A model generated the notes under the pieces. That model saw only the letters and a program-made list of their open reading frames with translations. It was not told the DNA's origin and made no database searches. From Timema cristinae (taxonomy: Eukaryota > Arthropoda > Insecta > Phasmatodea > Timematidae), in the NCBI GenBank assembly GCA_039000515.1, contig JBCFYV010011135.1, positions 15,489,136 to 15,553,135 of the forward strand: a DNA stretch of 64,000 nt, written 5' to 3'. The position numbers and the translations under genes were made by a program. Positions within the stretch are counted from its first letter, which is position 1. Each line of letters opens with the position of its first letter. This document shows, in pieces, positions 42,130-53,694 of this stretch.

Positions 42130-44520
42130 GAATTAATCACAAGACATTGTTAGGATGATCAGGTATCGTAAATTACGGTGGGCAGGTCATGCAGCGCGAA
42201 TGGAAGATTCTAGAAACTTGTTCAGCGTATAGACTGGCAAACCCAATGGGAAGACCAAGACGCAGATGGGAGAATAACATTATAATGGACCTTAAAAAGA
42301 TAGGGTATAGTGAGGTGGACTGGATATAACTAACTCAAGATAAGGATAGGGTGTAATGAGGTGGACTGATATAACTAACTCAAGATAAGGATAGGGTGTA
42401 GTTAGGTGGACTGGATATAACTAGCTCAAGATAGGGATAGGGTGTAATGAGGTGGACTAGATATAACTATCTCAAGATAAGGATAGGGTGTAGTGAGGTG
42501 GACTGGATATAACTAGCTCAAGATAGGGATAGGGTGTAATGAGGTGGACTGGATATAACTAGCTCAAGATAAGGATAGGGTGTAGTTAGGTGGACTTGAT
42601 AGAACTAGCTCAAGATAGGGATAGGATGTAATGAGGTGGACTTGATAGAACTAGCTCAAGATAGGGATAGGGTGTAATAGAGGGGGCTGGATAGAACTAG
42701 CTCAAGATAGGGATAGGGTGTAATGAGGTGGACTGGATAGAACTATTTCAAGATAGGGATAGGGTGTAATGAGGTGGACTAGATATAACTATCTCAAGAT
42801 AGGGATAGGGTGTAGTTAGGTGGACTTGATAGAACTAGCTCAAGATAGGGATAGGGTGTAATGAGGTGGACTGGATATAACTATCTCAAGATAGGGATAG
42901 GGTGTAATGAGGTGGACTAGATATAACTATCTCAAGATAAGGATAGGGTGTAGTTAGGTGGACTTGATAGAACTAGCTCAAGATAAGGATAGGGTGTAAT
43001 GAAATGGACTAGATATAACTATCTCAAGATAGGGATAGGGTGTAATGAGGTGGACTAGATATAACTATCTCAAGATAAGGATAGGGTGTAGTAAGGTGGA
43101 CTTGAGATAACTAGCTCAAGATAGGGATAGGGTGTAATGAGGTGGACTGGATAGAACTAGCTCAAGATAAGGATAGGGTGTAATGAGGTGGACTAGATAT
43201 AACTATCTCAAGATAAGGATAGGGTGTAGTTAGGTGGACTTGATAGAACTAGCTCAAGATAGGGATAGGGTGTAATGAGGTGGACTGGATAGAACTAGCT
43301 CAAGATAAGGATAGGGTGTAATGAGGTGGACTAGATATAACTATCTCAAGATAAGGATAGGGTGTAGTTAGGTGGACTTGATAGAACTAGCTCAAGATAG
43401 GGATAGGGTGTAATGAGGTGGACTGGATATAACTAGCTCAAGATAGGGATAGGGTGTAATGAGGTGGACTGGATATAACTATCTCAAGATAGGGATAGGG
43501 TGTAATGAGGTGGACTAGATATAACTATCTCAAGATAAGGATAGGGTGTAGTTAGGTGGACTTGATAGAACTAGCTCAAGATAGGGATAGGGTGTAATGA
43601 GGGGGGCTGGATAGAACTAGCTCAAGATAAGGATAGGGTGTAATGAGATGGACTAGATATAACTATCTCAAGATAGGGATAGGGTGTAATGAGGTGGACT
43701 GGATATAACTATCTCAAGATAGGGATAGGGTGTAATGAGGTGGACTAGATATAACTATCTCAAGATAAGGATAGGGTGTAGTTAGGTGGACTTGATAGAA
43801 CTAGCTCAAGATAGGGATAGGGTGTAATGAGGTGGACTGGATAGAACTAGCTCAAGATAAGGATAGGGTGTAATGAGGTGGACTAGATATAACTATCTCA
43901 AGATAAGGATAGGGTGTAGTTAGGTGGACTTGATAGAACTAGCTCAAGATAGGGATAGGGTGTAATGAGTTGGACTGGATATAACTAGCTCAAGATAGGG
44001 ATAGGGTGTAATGAGGTGGACTGGATATAACTATCTCAAGATAGGGATAGGGTGTAATGAGGTGGACTAGATATAACTATCTCAAGATAAGGATAGGGTG
44101 TAGTTAGGTGGAATTGATAGAACTAGCTCAAGATAGGGATAGGGTGTAATGAGGTGGACTAGATATAACTATCTCAAGATAGGGATAGGGTGTAATGAGG
44201 TGGACTGGATAGAACTAGCTCAAGATAGGGATAGGGTGTAATGAGGTGGACTGGATAGAACTAGCTCAAGATAGGGATAGGGTGTAATGAGGTGGACTGG
44301 ATAGAACTAGCTCAAGATAGGGATAGGATGTAGTTAGGTGAACTTGATAGAACTAGCTCAAGATAGGGATAGGTGTGTAATGAGGTGGACTGGATAGAAC
44401 TAGCTCAAGAAAGGTTTAGAGTGTAGTGAGGTGACATGATAAAACCAGCTCACAATAAGAATAGGTGGCATACTTTTGTAAGTGTGGCAATTGACTTTTG
44501 AGTTACTAATTCCATAAAGT
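42130..44520 (+). repeat. LINE-derived 46-bp satellite, main locus (about 45 units)
   Basis: Starts with a LINE fragment (CAAGACATTGTTAGGATGAT), then about 45 tandem units of 46 bp at 42300-44420 (TGTAATGAGGTGGACTGGAT, AGAACTAGCTCAAGATAAGG, ATAGGG), then the closing segment TTTTGTAAGTGTGGCAATTG. Marked units with GTAGTTAGG (or GTAGTAAGG) start at 42398, 42582, 42812, 42950, 43088, 43226, 43364, 43548, 43778, 43916, 44100 and 44330. All spacings are 138, 184 or 230 bp, exact multiples of 46. 46 is not a multiple of 3, so no long frame persists. Confidence 0.95.
42175..42331 (+). pseudogene. LINE reverse transcriptase, C-terminal tail (remnant)
   Basis: One frame reads RWAGHAARMEDSRNLFSV, then a stop and TGKPNGK. 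After a frameshift GRPRRRWENNIIMDLKKIGY and SEVDWI follow. These are the standard closing blocks of an insect LINE RT. The EVDWI codons GAGGTGGACTGGAT are the same bases that recur in every satellite unit downstream, showing where the repeat came from. Confidence 0.8.
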
Positions 44521-47500
44521 GAGTATAAGCCCAATGCTTTGACTCCAAAGAACTGATAACGAGCATTGATTTACTGCTGCCCTGAAGAGAAGAAGCCAAT
44601 AATCAATTTCTTTTATAAAGCAATGATTTTATGCCTGTGGTATGTGTACCCGCGGTGGTATGTAGTTTACTTATTAAGGTTACGCGAAAATATTATAGAA
44701 ATGGTGACCATTATCTTTGGATCAAAATAGCTAATATAAAATACATGTTCTTAAAACCAAACCCAGTGCCCTTACTATTTATGATTTTGTAATGTTTTAT
44801 TCTGATCTAAATTTAGTATAGCTTTAATGTTTTCTATCTCTTTGTATATCACCAAAGCTATGTTATTTAATTATAATCGAGCTACACATAGATTTAACCA
44901 AAGTGATACGGTAACTTGGTAAATATTTTTACTGAACCTAAGTACGGTATGTTTTGTGATTTTTTTTGTAAATCTGACATGTATAACCTAATATGTGATT
45001 ATGCTTTAAAAGAGCATATAACATACTTTCTATCAAAGTAATTAGTTTTAAAAATCTAGTAGATTACGACTAGAGAGAAGAGCTCTTCATAATTTATTAT
45101 AAAAAAAACGTATTGGGCAACTTGAGAATGTGTTAGCAAAAGAAGGAATACGCATTCGAAATGATCGTTGGTTTATTGTAAAGATTCCTAATCACAACTG
45201 GCAAATAAATACTATGGATTCATTTAGTTCTAGATAAAAAAATAGAAGCGCTAATTTTCAATCTTAGAATAAGAATACCTGCATGTGATAATACACACAT
45301 TTTGTTTATTATCTTTAGTTGTATGTTTAAAGGTAGGGATGTAAGGAACAAGAAAAAATACAGTGATTTTGAAGTTTTTATAGAAAAACATTTTTTTCAA
45401 ACAGATCAGGCATCTGACGATCCGAACACGTGACATCTAAAAGTTATGTTCCAATTCAGGAGCACCTTACACGTACAGATTCAGGAAATGATGGCAGTTA
45501 ATATAGCACTGAAAATGGTGACCGTTATAGTACGATAGGATAGGAGGGATTGGAGCACGCTGAGACTTTGTGACTCGAGACTCGATAGGTAGCATGCTAT
45601 GGCCAATACTTCCATTCGTGTCTAAAACAAAGTTGCATGTCAATACTATGACTGATTGATAAGATTCAGAACACTGAGATCATCATATACCTGCTAAATT
45701 GTAAACTCGACTGTAGTAGCGGGTGATTATTATAAATGGATAAATGATTAATATACGATGTCCTAAGCATAGGATATGAGGCGAATATCACTTTTTTGAC
45801 ACATCGAAAGACATACATGCAAGTTGTTTTCTATTTGCATAACGATTTTTTATCACTCTTAGAACGTCGACTTAATTTTTTCAGTCACCTCGATTTATTC
45901 TAGTATTATCTTGTAATTAATTGCCAATTGTATATAATTATTAATCAATACATTTGTATATTTTTTTTCTTATTGAACATTATTTACATGTTGTAGTATT
46001 TTACTAATGGTAACTGATGTTATATTTTTATAAATCATTAATATATTTATTACTTTGTACAACATATCATATTTAAATGAAATAATATTCACTGTGAAAT
46101 GTAACAGAACAGTGTTATACTAGAAATAATTAATCAGATACTTACTAGTGTAAATCATTGTAAAAAACGTTATTTTAATCAATATTATATATTGTATATA
46201 GTCCAGGATTCTTCACATATATTTCGTACCAAATAAATATGTAAAATTATTAATTTCATTTTAGCTACACCAAACATAACCATTAATAACAATTATAAAA
46301 GTCATATATGAAAATATTTAATAGTTACTTCTAATCTTTGATTAAAAACCTATTATTAGACTTGCATACTTTAAAGCACCTCATGAACAAAATGTGTGGT
46401 ACTGAAGCTACTTAAATCATAGATAAATAGCATCCTGGAAAATTAAGAGCTTTATAATTCCATTCCTAATTAGTAAAAAGAAGCTTAAATTAATATATAA
46501 TTACAGTATTCGATAACCTCAATCATCCAAGTTTGTAACTAATCCATCAACACGAGTCCAACCAGTACGTAACCAAAGTAATCACGAGAGTATTTTCTAT
46601 AGTTAAACATATATTTTACAGTGGAAAATTGTTAGCTAAAGTTTTTTAAGTCCATAAATATATTAAAAATTAATATTAAAATGCATATTTGATTCCTTAA
46701 TTTATTTAGAAATAACAGCCCTGATAAATTCAATAACATAGCTTAACAACCTTACACATTTAATGGAGAAATAAAGCTCGTAACACATATGGTTAAGACC
46801 GCTATTTAAAAGCCCATGACAATAGCCAAGACAGATTAAGGGTCAAAATTAAATTGTCCTTAGAAGAAAATACTGTACTTTCTTCGGAACACTTGAAACG
46901 TTATACTAATTACCGTCTACAGAAAGATGAAAAATAAGATCGATGAGTGAAGAATTCAGATCAATGAGATTCAAAGATGACTCAGGAGATAAATGGGGTA
47001 GAGATAATAAGTTTGTTTTCTAAAGGAGGAGTCGAACTGCATTATGAGTAGACATGAACACCTAACAGATGGACTACAGAATAAAATTAAATACAATGAT
47101 GGCTAAATAGGTTTCAAACCTACAATGTTGTAAAACTATTTATCATATAGTGTATAATACATTCCACTTGACAACTTTTCACATGGAAATTGGATAGCCT
47201 GAACTTGCTAAATGAAGCGCATGTGACGCTACGTGACAAAGTGATTCTTAGTCTTGAACCTTGACCATGCAAAGTAAGCCAATACTGTCCCTCACGAAGA
47301 GAGAAGTATACATCTTATAGACAAAAGCGCATGATTTCTAAACTGTGTATGAGAAATCTCTTCCGTAAACGGCCATTTTAATTCTACCTTTACAATCAAT
47401 TAAAAAAAATGACTGCAAGGATGAACCTGAAAATTTTTAATATGATAGTAGTATACTGTTAAACATGAGGTTGTACAATGAGATTAACTCGTAAATATGA

Positions 47501-48090
47501 ATAATATTGAATTTAGGTAAGATTTAACCATGGATAGCTAAACTAGTCAATAACAATTTGCCTCCATCAGTCTAGATTTACTAAGCGAGGATTTAAAAAA
47601 ATAACGACAGTTAATTTTATATTTTATAATGAAATACAATTATTAATTTACAAAACATAAAGCAATATTATTTAGTTTTTGACCAAAATTAACAGGGAAC
47701 ATGTTAGGTCAATTTTTCAATCAACAATTGATTAATTTAAAACATTAATACAAACACAATATATTTAGGTTTTACAAAATAAAGATTACAGTTAAAATGA
47801 TAGAGTCAATTTTATTCCAAATCAATTGATTAATTTAAAAATTATAAACATCAATATATTAGGTGATTTGAACCAATATAAATATAACATATACATAAAA
47901 GTATGTAGACACCTCAAATATAGTTCAAGCACATTGTAAATAGAGGTGAGTTGTAAAAATAGTCCTCAGTTTTTTACCTGGAATTTACTTTCCCTAACAA
48001 ACTCAAACAATAACATGTTGCTCTTCGATATCCAACGTTATAAAACTTTTGTTTTTCTCAATTCTTTAAGCACTTACAGCTGTATTACTC

Positions 48091-48122
<32 letters not shown>

Positions 48123-48317
48123 GTATTTTAACATATTGGGTTTACATAGATACAGTATATTATTTATGGTCTTACCAAATAAATTAGGCCATTATTAGCA
48201 AGTGTGCTAAACCTATCGATAACTATGTACAGTATGAATGGATGTGACGAGGACGCATCAAAACCAGATCAGAAAAAAAATAATTAAAAGAACGACTGGT
48301 CGAAAAAGCGTAAAATT
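44521..48317. other. Longest quiet stretch (3.8 kb)
   Basis: AT-rich DNA without SINEs, apart from a MITE F scrap at 45327-45400 and a short (AAT)n at 48092-48121. The longest ORFs (61 residues at 45251-45436 and 47946-48131) have no domain. I could not see splice-framed exons. Confidence 0.5.
45327..45400. mobile_element. MITE F left-end scrap
   Basis: TTTAAAGGTAGGGATGTAAG and TTGAAGTTTTTATAGAAAAA match the outer left arm only. Confidence 0.6.
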
Positions 48318-48330
48318 ATTCTGAAATCAC

Positions 48331-48574
48331 CCGCCTCGGTGGCGTAGTTGGCTAACGCACTTGTCGTGTTTAGCTCGACTGCTGAGGACGGGGAGATCGA
48401 GGTTCGAATCTCGGTGGGGTGAACTGGGGTTGGTTTTTCCTAAATGGTTTTCCACTCTACCTCCACGCAAATGCGGGTTCACTTCCTCTAAATTCAACCT
48501 TCCTAATCCATTAACGTAATTAGTACTTAAAGCGTATAACCCGAACGGATAGTAAGACGCGGTGCTAAATATTA
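48331..48574 (+). repeat. SINE B
   Basis: CCGCCTCGGTGGCGTAGTTG, B-box GAGGTTCGAATCTC, tail CCCGAACGGATAGTAAGACG and TATTATTATA. ATTCTGAAATCAC lies on both sides as target duplication. Confidence 0.95.
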
Positions 48575-48799
48575 TTATATTATTATTCTGAAATCACATA
48601 AAGGATCAAAGCTTAACAAAACATTGTAGCTAATTATTATTATTATTAATTACTTCGGTGAAAAGTATGAAAATAAGTGGAGACCATTTGAATTAGTTTA
48701 ACATGGTTTGGTTGGTATTCTTAAGGCTTAAGTGGCTTCTTGATGTTTATTCACTTTTATTTACACTTTTTTAAAAACACATATAATAAATAGATTATA

Positions 48800-48875
48800 T
48801 TTTTTTACGGTTTTTATAAACAAAATTCTTTTTTTACCAAACCAAATAAAATATTGCCTATGTACGTTTATAAAG
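48800..48875. mobile_element. MITE F left-arm scrap
   Basis: TTTTTACGGTTTTTATAAAC and CAAATAAAATATTGCCTATG only. Confidence 0.5.
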
Positions 48876-48982
48876 AATGAATTATACTTGTACAATTAAT
48901 TGTGCATGACTTGCTAAGCTTAGGAGATAGAAAGAATCTTTGGTATAAATACATCCACACAACATAGTATGTATATTCATTA

Positions 48983-49070
48983 GTTGAAAAGTGACACTTG
49001 GTTACGGGAATAAAACCCGGTACCCTTTGCTAAGTGCGCCAATTTTCTATCACTGAGCTAAGCCAGGATT
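48983..49070 (-). repeat. SINE K
   Basis: In sense: CCTGGCTTAGCTCAGTGATAG, then GGGTACCGGGTTTTATTCCC and GTGTCACTTTTC. A decayed relative of the 29-kb copies. Confidence 0.75.
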
Positions 49071-49124
49071 CGCCGTAAAAATAACCCACAACAGATACAT
49101 ATATATGTATGTGAATATAAAAAG

Positions 49125-49998
49125 AATTTCTCGTCTGGGTTACATCACTCGTAGCCCAGTAGTGTAAAGATTTTCCAGTACTAATGTACCGTCTCCCAGG
49201 GGATGCATGAATGTACTAATCATACATCCTTTCCGTGAATGCTATTTCCATGTTCCAATGAGATGAGGTGATGGTGATAGTGAGTTTGAGGGTGATAGTG
49301 AATATGTGGGTGTGGATTGTGGTACCTCTTAAGACGATTGGCCCTTTACATTGGGCGTGGAAATTCAGAGCCGTGGGAACAACCAGTTATCTTCAATAAT
49401 TATTTATGTTTTGTAATTTTCTTTTCAGAAACAGTTTGTTCAAGAATACAAGCATGTTGATTAAGTCATACTTTCTATTTACTCACCTTCTATATTATTT
49501 TAACAGTGATCAAATATAGATAAAATTGATATTTTTCAATAGAAAACTGCCGGCTTCATAACAAAAAAATAAAAAATGTAACAATTAATAAACATCGATG
49601 CATTATCTTAGAAGGGGTGTTGAAAATATTAACATAAAAATTTCACTTGTTTTCAAGAAAACTGATATTTCCAAACGTAGACTATGATTTTTCCGCAAGA
49701 CCAGTCTGGTAGCTAGCTCCATCTACGGTTTCCGTGATCCAACTGTTCTTGTTGGCGCGGAAGGATACTTTGGTAAGTTGGGAAGCCACACCATGCCTTT
49801 CACCCTCCCGACCAACATCCCATAAAATCGGTTTTAGACTTGCACTCGATAGAGCCAAGGGCCTTAAACCTAGTTTAAGCTTAACAAACCAAACCCTGGG
49901 GACCATCGGGAAATATACCCAAGGTACCAGCCGGGAATCTAACCCAGGACCCCTAGACTTTTAGCCAGGTTAACTTACCACTAAGCCACGGGGCCAGT
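49125..49998 (-). repeat. SINE D split by an unknown insert
   Basis: The 3' part in reverse is at 49125-49320 (GGGTTACATCACTCGTAGCC, ATGAGATGAGGTGATGGTGA). The head is at 49868-49998 (CAAACCCTGGGGACCATCGG, AGGTTAACTTACCACTAAGC). The 547 bp between them is not SINE D and is unclassified, with a GC-richer right part from 49690. Confidence 0.7.
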
Positions 49999-50075
49999 AA
50001 ACACACACATATAAACCTGGTATTCACATACATTCCATTTTTAGGCCCACAGGTTATTTGCAAGTCTTACTTTAA

Positions 50076-50319
50076 TCTTCTATCTATATTAATAAAATGA
50101 ATATTTTTTGTGTTTGTCATGAGCATTGCGCTAGATCTACCACAAGAAGAGGGATGCCATTTTAAATGATTAGGCCTTGGTCACAAGCATGTGGACCTCT
50201 AAGCTGGAATTTAAATTTTTGACCATACAGTATATATTTTTAAATATTAAAAACCTGGCCAGACGAAATAAAATATAGTATTTTTTTATGTTTGTTTGAA
50301 GGCCGGTTACTTCTGCTAG
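50076..50319 (+). mobile_element. Non-autonomous Helitron-like element
   Basis: Starts TCTTCTATCTATATTAATAA after an A and ends GGCCGGTTACTTCTGCTAG before a T, which fits Helitron insertion between A and T and a CTRR end. The short GGCC motif before the end could form a small hairpin. No target duplication is seen or expected. About 244 bp. Confidence 0.55.
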
Positions 50320-50344
50320 TTCAGTTATCATAATTGCATAGTTA

Positions 50345-50527
50345 CAATAATTTGGTAGTGATGAGGAAAGTATATGAGTGAGAAAATGTACCTACTTTTG
50401 CATGGAAGAAGAATGAGAAACAATTTTTTTTAAATCCTCAGTGCATCGGACTGAGATTCAAACCCCAATCTCCTACTCATCCCCATTCCAGTCTATTGCA
50501 AGAGTGACGCCTTCAACCATGCAACTC
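50345..50527 (-). repeat. SINE C, left of a head-to-head pair
   Basis: GGACTGAGATTCAAACCCCA over the B-box and GACGCCTTCAACCATGCAAC at the head, in reverse. Confidence 0.7.
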
Positions 50528-50775
50528 TCCCTGCTTCAGTGGTCTAATGTTCTAAGGCGTCATTCTTTCAATTGACTAGATTGACGATGATGGGTAAATC
50601 GGCGCTCGAATTCTGGTCAGATTTGCTAAGCTGTTTTTCTTCTTCTATATGGTTTTCCCTCTCCCTCCAGGCAAATATGGTTACACCTCTTCTAAATTAA
50701 AGCTTCATCATCCTTAACTCACTAGCGTAATTTATACATATGGTACAGCCCAAACGGGTTGCTAACATAGTCCTA
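50528..50775 (+). repeat. SINE C, right of a head-to-head pair
   Basis: CTGCTTCAGTGGTCTAATGT head, GGTTTTCCCTCTCCCTCCAG body, CCCAAACGGGTTGCTAACAT tail. It does not share private variants with its neighbour. Confidence 0.75.
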
Positions 50776-51354
50776 TATTATGGTTAAGTGGCAAAAGTGT
50801 TTGATTATTTTTTAATCCGTCGAAAATATTTCCAAAATTGACACAAATAATTGTTGAAATATGTCTCAAGATGGCCAAAAAGAACATTCGTCTGCACGAT
50901 GTATAGGTTTGCCCTGCCTCTCCTCCTCAACCAACCCTCTTAACCAACCCCCAACAACCCCTCTCGCCAAGACCAGGCCTACTTTGTAATCGGATTGCAG
51001 AAACTCGCGTGGCTCTGTTGGGGTCCAAAACCCCCACCCCATTTCTCCCCCTTCCTAGCTACAGACTAGCGCTCCTAACCCCCTTCTTTACAACCTCAGG
51101 AGGATTCAGCGCCAGGGAGAGGAGGAGGGATTGAGGATCCACTACATCCCTCATAGAAAAACCTCCTCTCTAGAAACAACACACACAAATAATATTTTTT
51201 TTATCAGAGCACTTTTAAGAACATTTCGTAAGCCCCCTCCACCCTCTAGAATCATCCCCCTCCCCCCATCTTTTCTGAAAGAGTGATGCGACCGTGGAAT
51301 TGAAGAGACTGTGTATGAACTTTAGTCCTATGGCAGTAGAAGCTTCTACCAATA
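50776..51354. other. C-rich unassigned DNA
   Basis: 50900-51290 is rich in C runs (CCCCCACCCC, TCCCCCTCCCCCC). No ORF or repeat structure is clear. Confidence 0.4.
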
Positions 51355-51530
51355 AGTGAAACAAGGCGAATTCAATAACAATTGTTTTTAAAACAATATT
51401 ATACGTTTATTTGTAAAAAATAATACAGAAAATATATCTTAGAAAAATCATTACAAACTCACACTGCATTTACCCTTGAGGTAGGAGTCTTCTTGAAGGA
51501 TTTTACTATGACCCTATCTTATAAGCTTCA
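51355..51530 (-). repeat. Dispersed repeat N, copy 2
   Basis: Reverse complement of 497-680, with GTAGGAGTCTTCTTGAAGGA and AAAATCATTACAAACTCAC. Confidence 0.6.
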
Positions 51531-51803
51531 ACATTGTGTAATAATGAGAGGTACTGTGCGTATACTGATTTACAAGGTAAGCAAATTGTGTATGGATCAA
51601 TTTTTTTTCTATCGTATGGCACTAATAACCGGGAGGTACATGAAATCCAGTTCGGTCGCCTGTATGTAGACTATTTGTCGCACAGAGCGTTGCTCGGAGT
51701 ACACTTTATAGAGATTGTCTACACGAACCCGCAATGAGATGATGTGCTGATGGTTATTATGTAGGTCTGGAGCTGTTGGGAGTCTTTAACATAAAGTAGG
51801 CCT
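51531..51803. other. No recognised feature
   Basis: A 67-residue ORF at 51534-51737 shows no domain. Confidence 0.35.
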
Positions 51804-51945
51804 AATTTACTGACCCCTGAGGATCATTGGGTTAGTAATTCCCATTAAGATAAAAAAAAAATATTCAAGCTGCCAGCCAGGAATTGAACTTGGGATCTCT
51901 AGGCTCGTACCCAGATGCATTTATCACTACACCATAGGGCTCGTT
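51804..51945 (-). repeat. SINE D head fragment
   Basis: CTGCCAGCCAGGAATTGAAC (B-box side) and CTCGTACCCAGATGCATTTA with CACTACACCATAGGGC (A-box side), in reverse. The 3' part is missing. Confidence 0.75.
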
Positions 51946-52062
51946 AATAATATAATTACCACATACTATGGTTGTACCATCGATATATCTACATACATCA
52001 AACCGGTCATCTGAATTACGAAACACGTTTACAAGAATTTCTGTAGCTATTTTTGAAATTGA

Positions 52063-52372
52063 GGGTGACCTGGTGGTCTAGGGTAAGGTGTCAGACTTCT
52101 GTGTTGAGGGTCCGGGTTTCAATCCTTGGTCCCGGCACATATTTATCTGATTACCAAACCCTTCCTTCACCTCTGACAAGACATCTTGTGAATGTGGGGA
52201 ATGCCAGGCCTCCACCGTGGTTCGGATTCCACGTCAAACTGTAGGTCCTCCATTTCATCTCACAATCACCCTACCATTACACATTAGCGTGAGTGCGTAT
52301 AACCCGAACGGGTAGTAAGACGCGGTGCTAATAATAATAATAATAATAATAATATAGCTATAATAATAATAA
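52063..52372 (+). repeat. SINE A
   Basis: GGTGACCTGGTGGTCTAGGG head, normal body and 3' end, TAA tail with one break. TTTGAAATTGA flanks both sides. Confidence 0.95.
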
Positions 52373-52476
52373 TTTGAAATTGACTTCCTAATACGATTTA
52401 TAAGGTCTGGTGTATCCTTAATTATTCTTATGTAAATATTCGTCTTAATAAAACACCAGACCCACTTCAGTGGCTG

Positions 52477-53071
52477 CAAGGCCGTAGCTAGACAATAATT
52501 TCAGGGGGGATTTGGTGGGCACATCACCCAATTGCAGGAGGATATAAAAAATAAATAAATAATAAACAGTTTTAGAAGCTACCTGAAGTGTTTATTATGG
52601 CAAAATAATCCCTTAACTGGGGAAGGCTAGGAAAAAAACTTGGTATTAAACACCTCTAGAAGCTCTCTGAAGTGTGTTTTATGGCAATATAACTGCTGAA
52701 GGCTAGGAAAAATTCTAGATATCAAGCACCTCTAGAATCTCCCGGATGTGTTTTTTTTTTTGGCAACATAGCCCCTTAACTGCAGAAAGCTAGTAAAAAT
52801 TCTAGATATCAAACACCACTAGAAGCTCTCGGAAGTGTTTTTTATGACAACATAACTCCCTAACTGCCGAAGGCAAGGAAAAATTCTAAGCACTAAACAC
52901 CTCTAGAAGCTCTCTGAAGTGTTTTTTTGTGGTTAACACAGCTCCTAATTTGTACTTGTATCTTAATTTTGATATTGTTTGAGCTATAAATAAAGCCATA
53001 TATATTTTGTTCATATAATTTCGGGAGGGGGGGGGGGTTGAACCCCCAAAGTCCCCCTGACTATGGCCTTG
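52477..53071. mobile_element. MITE P with internal tandem repeat
   Basis: Inverted ends CAAGGCCGTAGCTAG and CTATGGCCTTG, each followed inward by G- or C-rich tracts. It lies within the SINE C head, with AGTGGCTG and AATAGCTG as a possible decayed 8-bp duplication. The interior is a tandem array. Confidence 0.7.
52560..52940. repeat. Tandem repeat within MITE P (76-87 bp units)
   Basis: Four to five units marked by CACCTCTAGAAGCTCTCTGA starting at 52651, 52727, 52814 and 52898, with GGAAAAATTCTAGATATCAA between them. Confidence 0.8.
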
Positions 53072-53091
53072 AATAGCTGCATGGTCTAAGG

Positions 53092-53404
53092 CAGTGGTTC
53101 TCAATAGGTAGCCCGCGTGATAAATGTGGCCCACGAAGGATGTAAGCCTGGCCTGAGGTAAAGAATTAAACTGTTAAAAAGGTAAATAATTAAACTTAAA
53201 AAAAAAACACATTTTAATCCAACAACATCATTATACACCGTAAGTATATCTTATAATAAAATAATTTTTATCATAATATAATGTATACTTAGTTTTTGTT
53301 TTGAGTATATGTAAATTTACAAAATTAAGTTTTCACACCCTCTAGCCCAATGCATGAAAGAAAAAAAAATGTGACCTTTGGTGAGAAGTAATTGAGAACT
53401 ACTG
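53092..53404. mobile_element. Non-autonomous hAT in SINE C, exact 8-bp duplication
   Basis: CAGTGGTTCTCAATAGGTAG at the left, AATTGAGAACTACTG at the right. GTCTAAGG lies at 53084-53091 and again at 53405-53412. 313 bp, no ORF. Confidence 0.95.
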
Positions 53405-53646
53405 GTCTAAGGCATCATTCTCCTTTGAAATAGACTACCGATAGCAAGGATACTGGGTTCGAATCCCGGTCGAGTGTATTGAGGATGGTTTAACAAAATG
53501 GGTTTTCATTCTAGCTATACGCGAATGCGGGTCCTCTTTCTCTAAAATGCAACCTTAGTTATTTTTAACTTATTAGCGTAATTAGTACATAGGCGTATTA
53601 TTCAAATGTGTGAAATGCGGTTTTAAAGAACAAAACAAAGTTTCCC

Positions 53647-53649
<3 letters not shown>

Positions 53650-53681
<32 letters not shown>
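53650..53681. repeat. (AT)n microsatellite
   Basis: About 15 AT units. Confidence 0.95.
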
Positions 53682-53684
<3 letters not shown>

Positions 53685-53694
53685 AGTAATAGCG

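Larger units (their letters stand above)
52461..53627 (+). repeat. SINE C with two separate insertions
   Basis: Pieces: CCCACTTCAGTGGCTG (52461-52476), AATAGCTGCATGGTCTAAGG (53072-53091) and 53405-53627 (B-box GGGTTCGAATCCCGGTCGAG, decayed tail). MITE P and a hAT element fill the gaps. Confidence 0.85.

Noticed and set aside
42300..44420. CRISPR-like array
   Set aside because: Units are contiguous with no unique spacers, and the source is a LINE coding tail in a eukaryotic setting.
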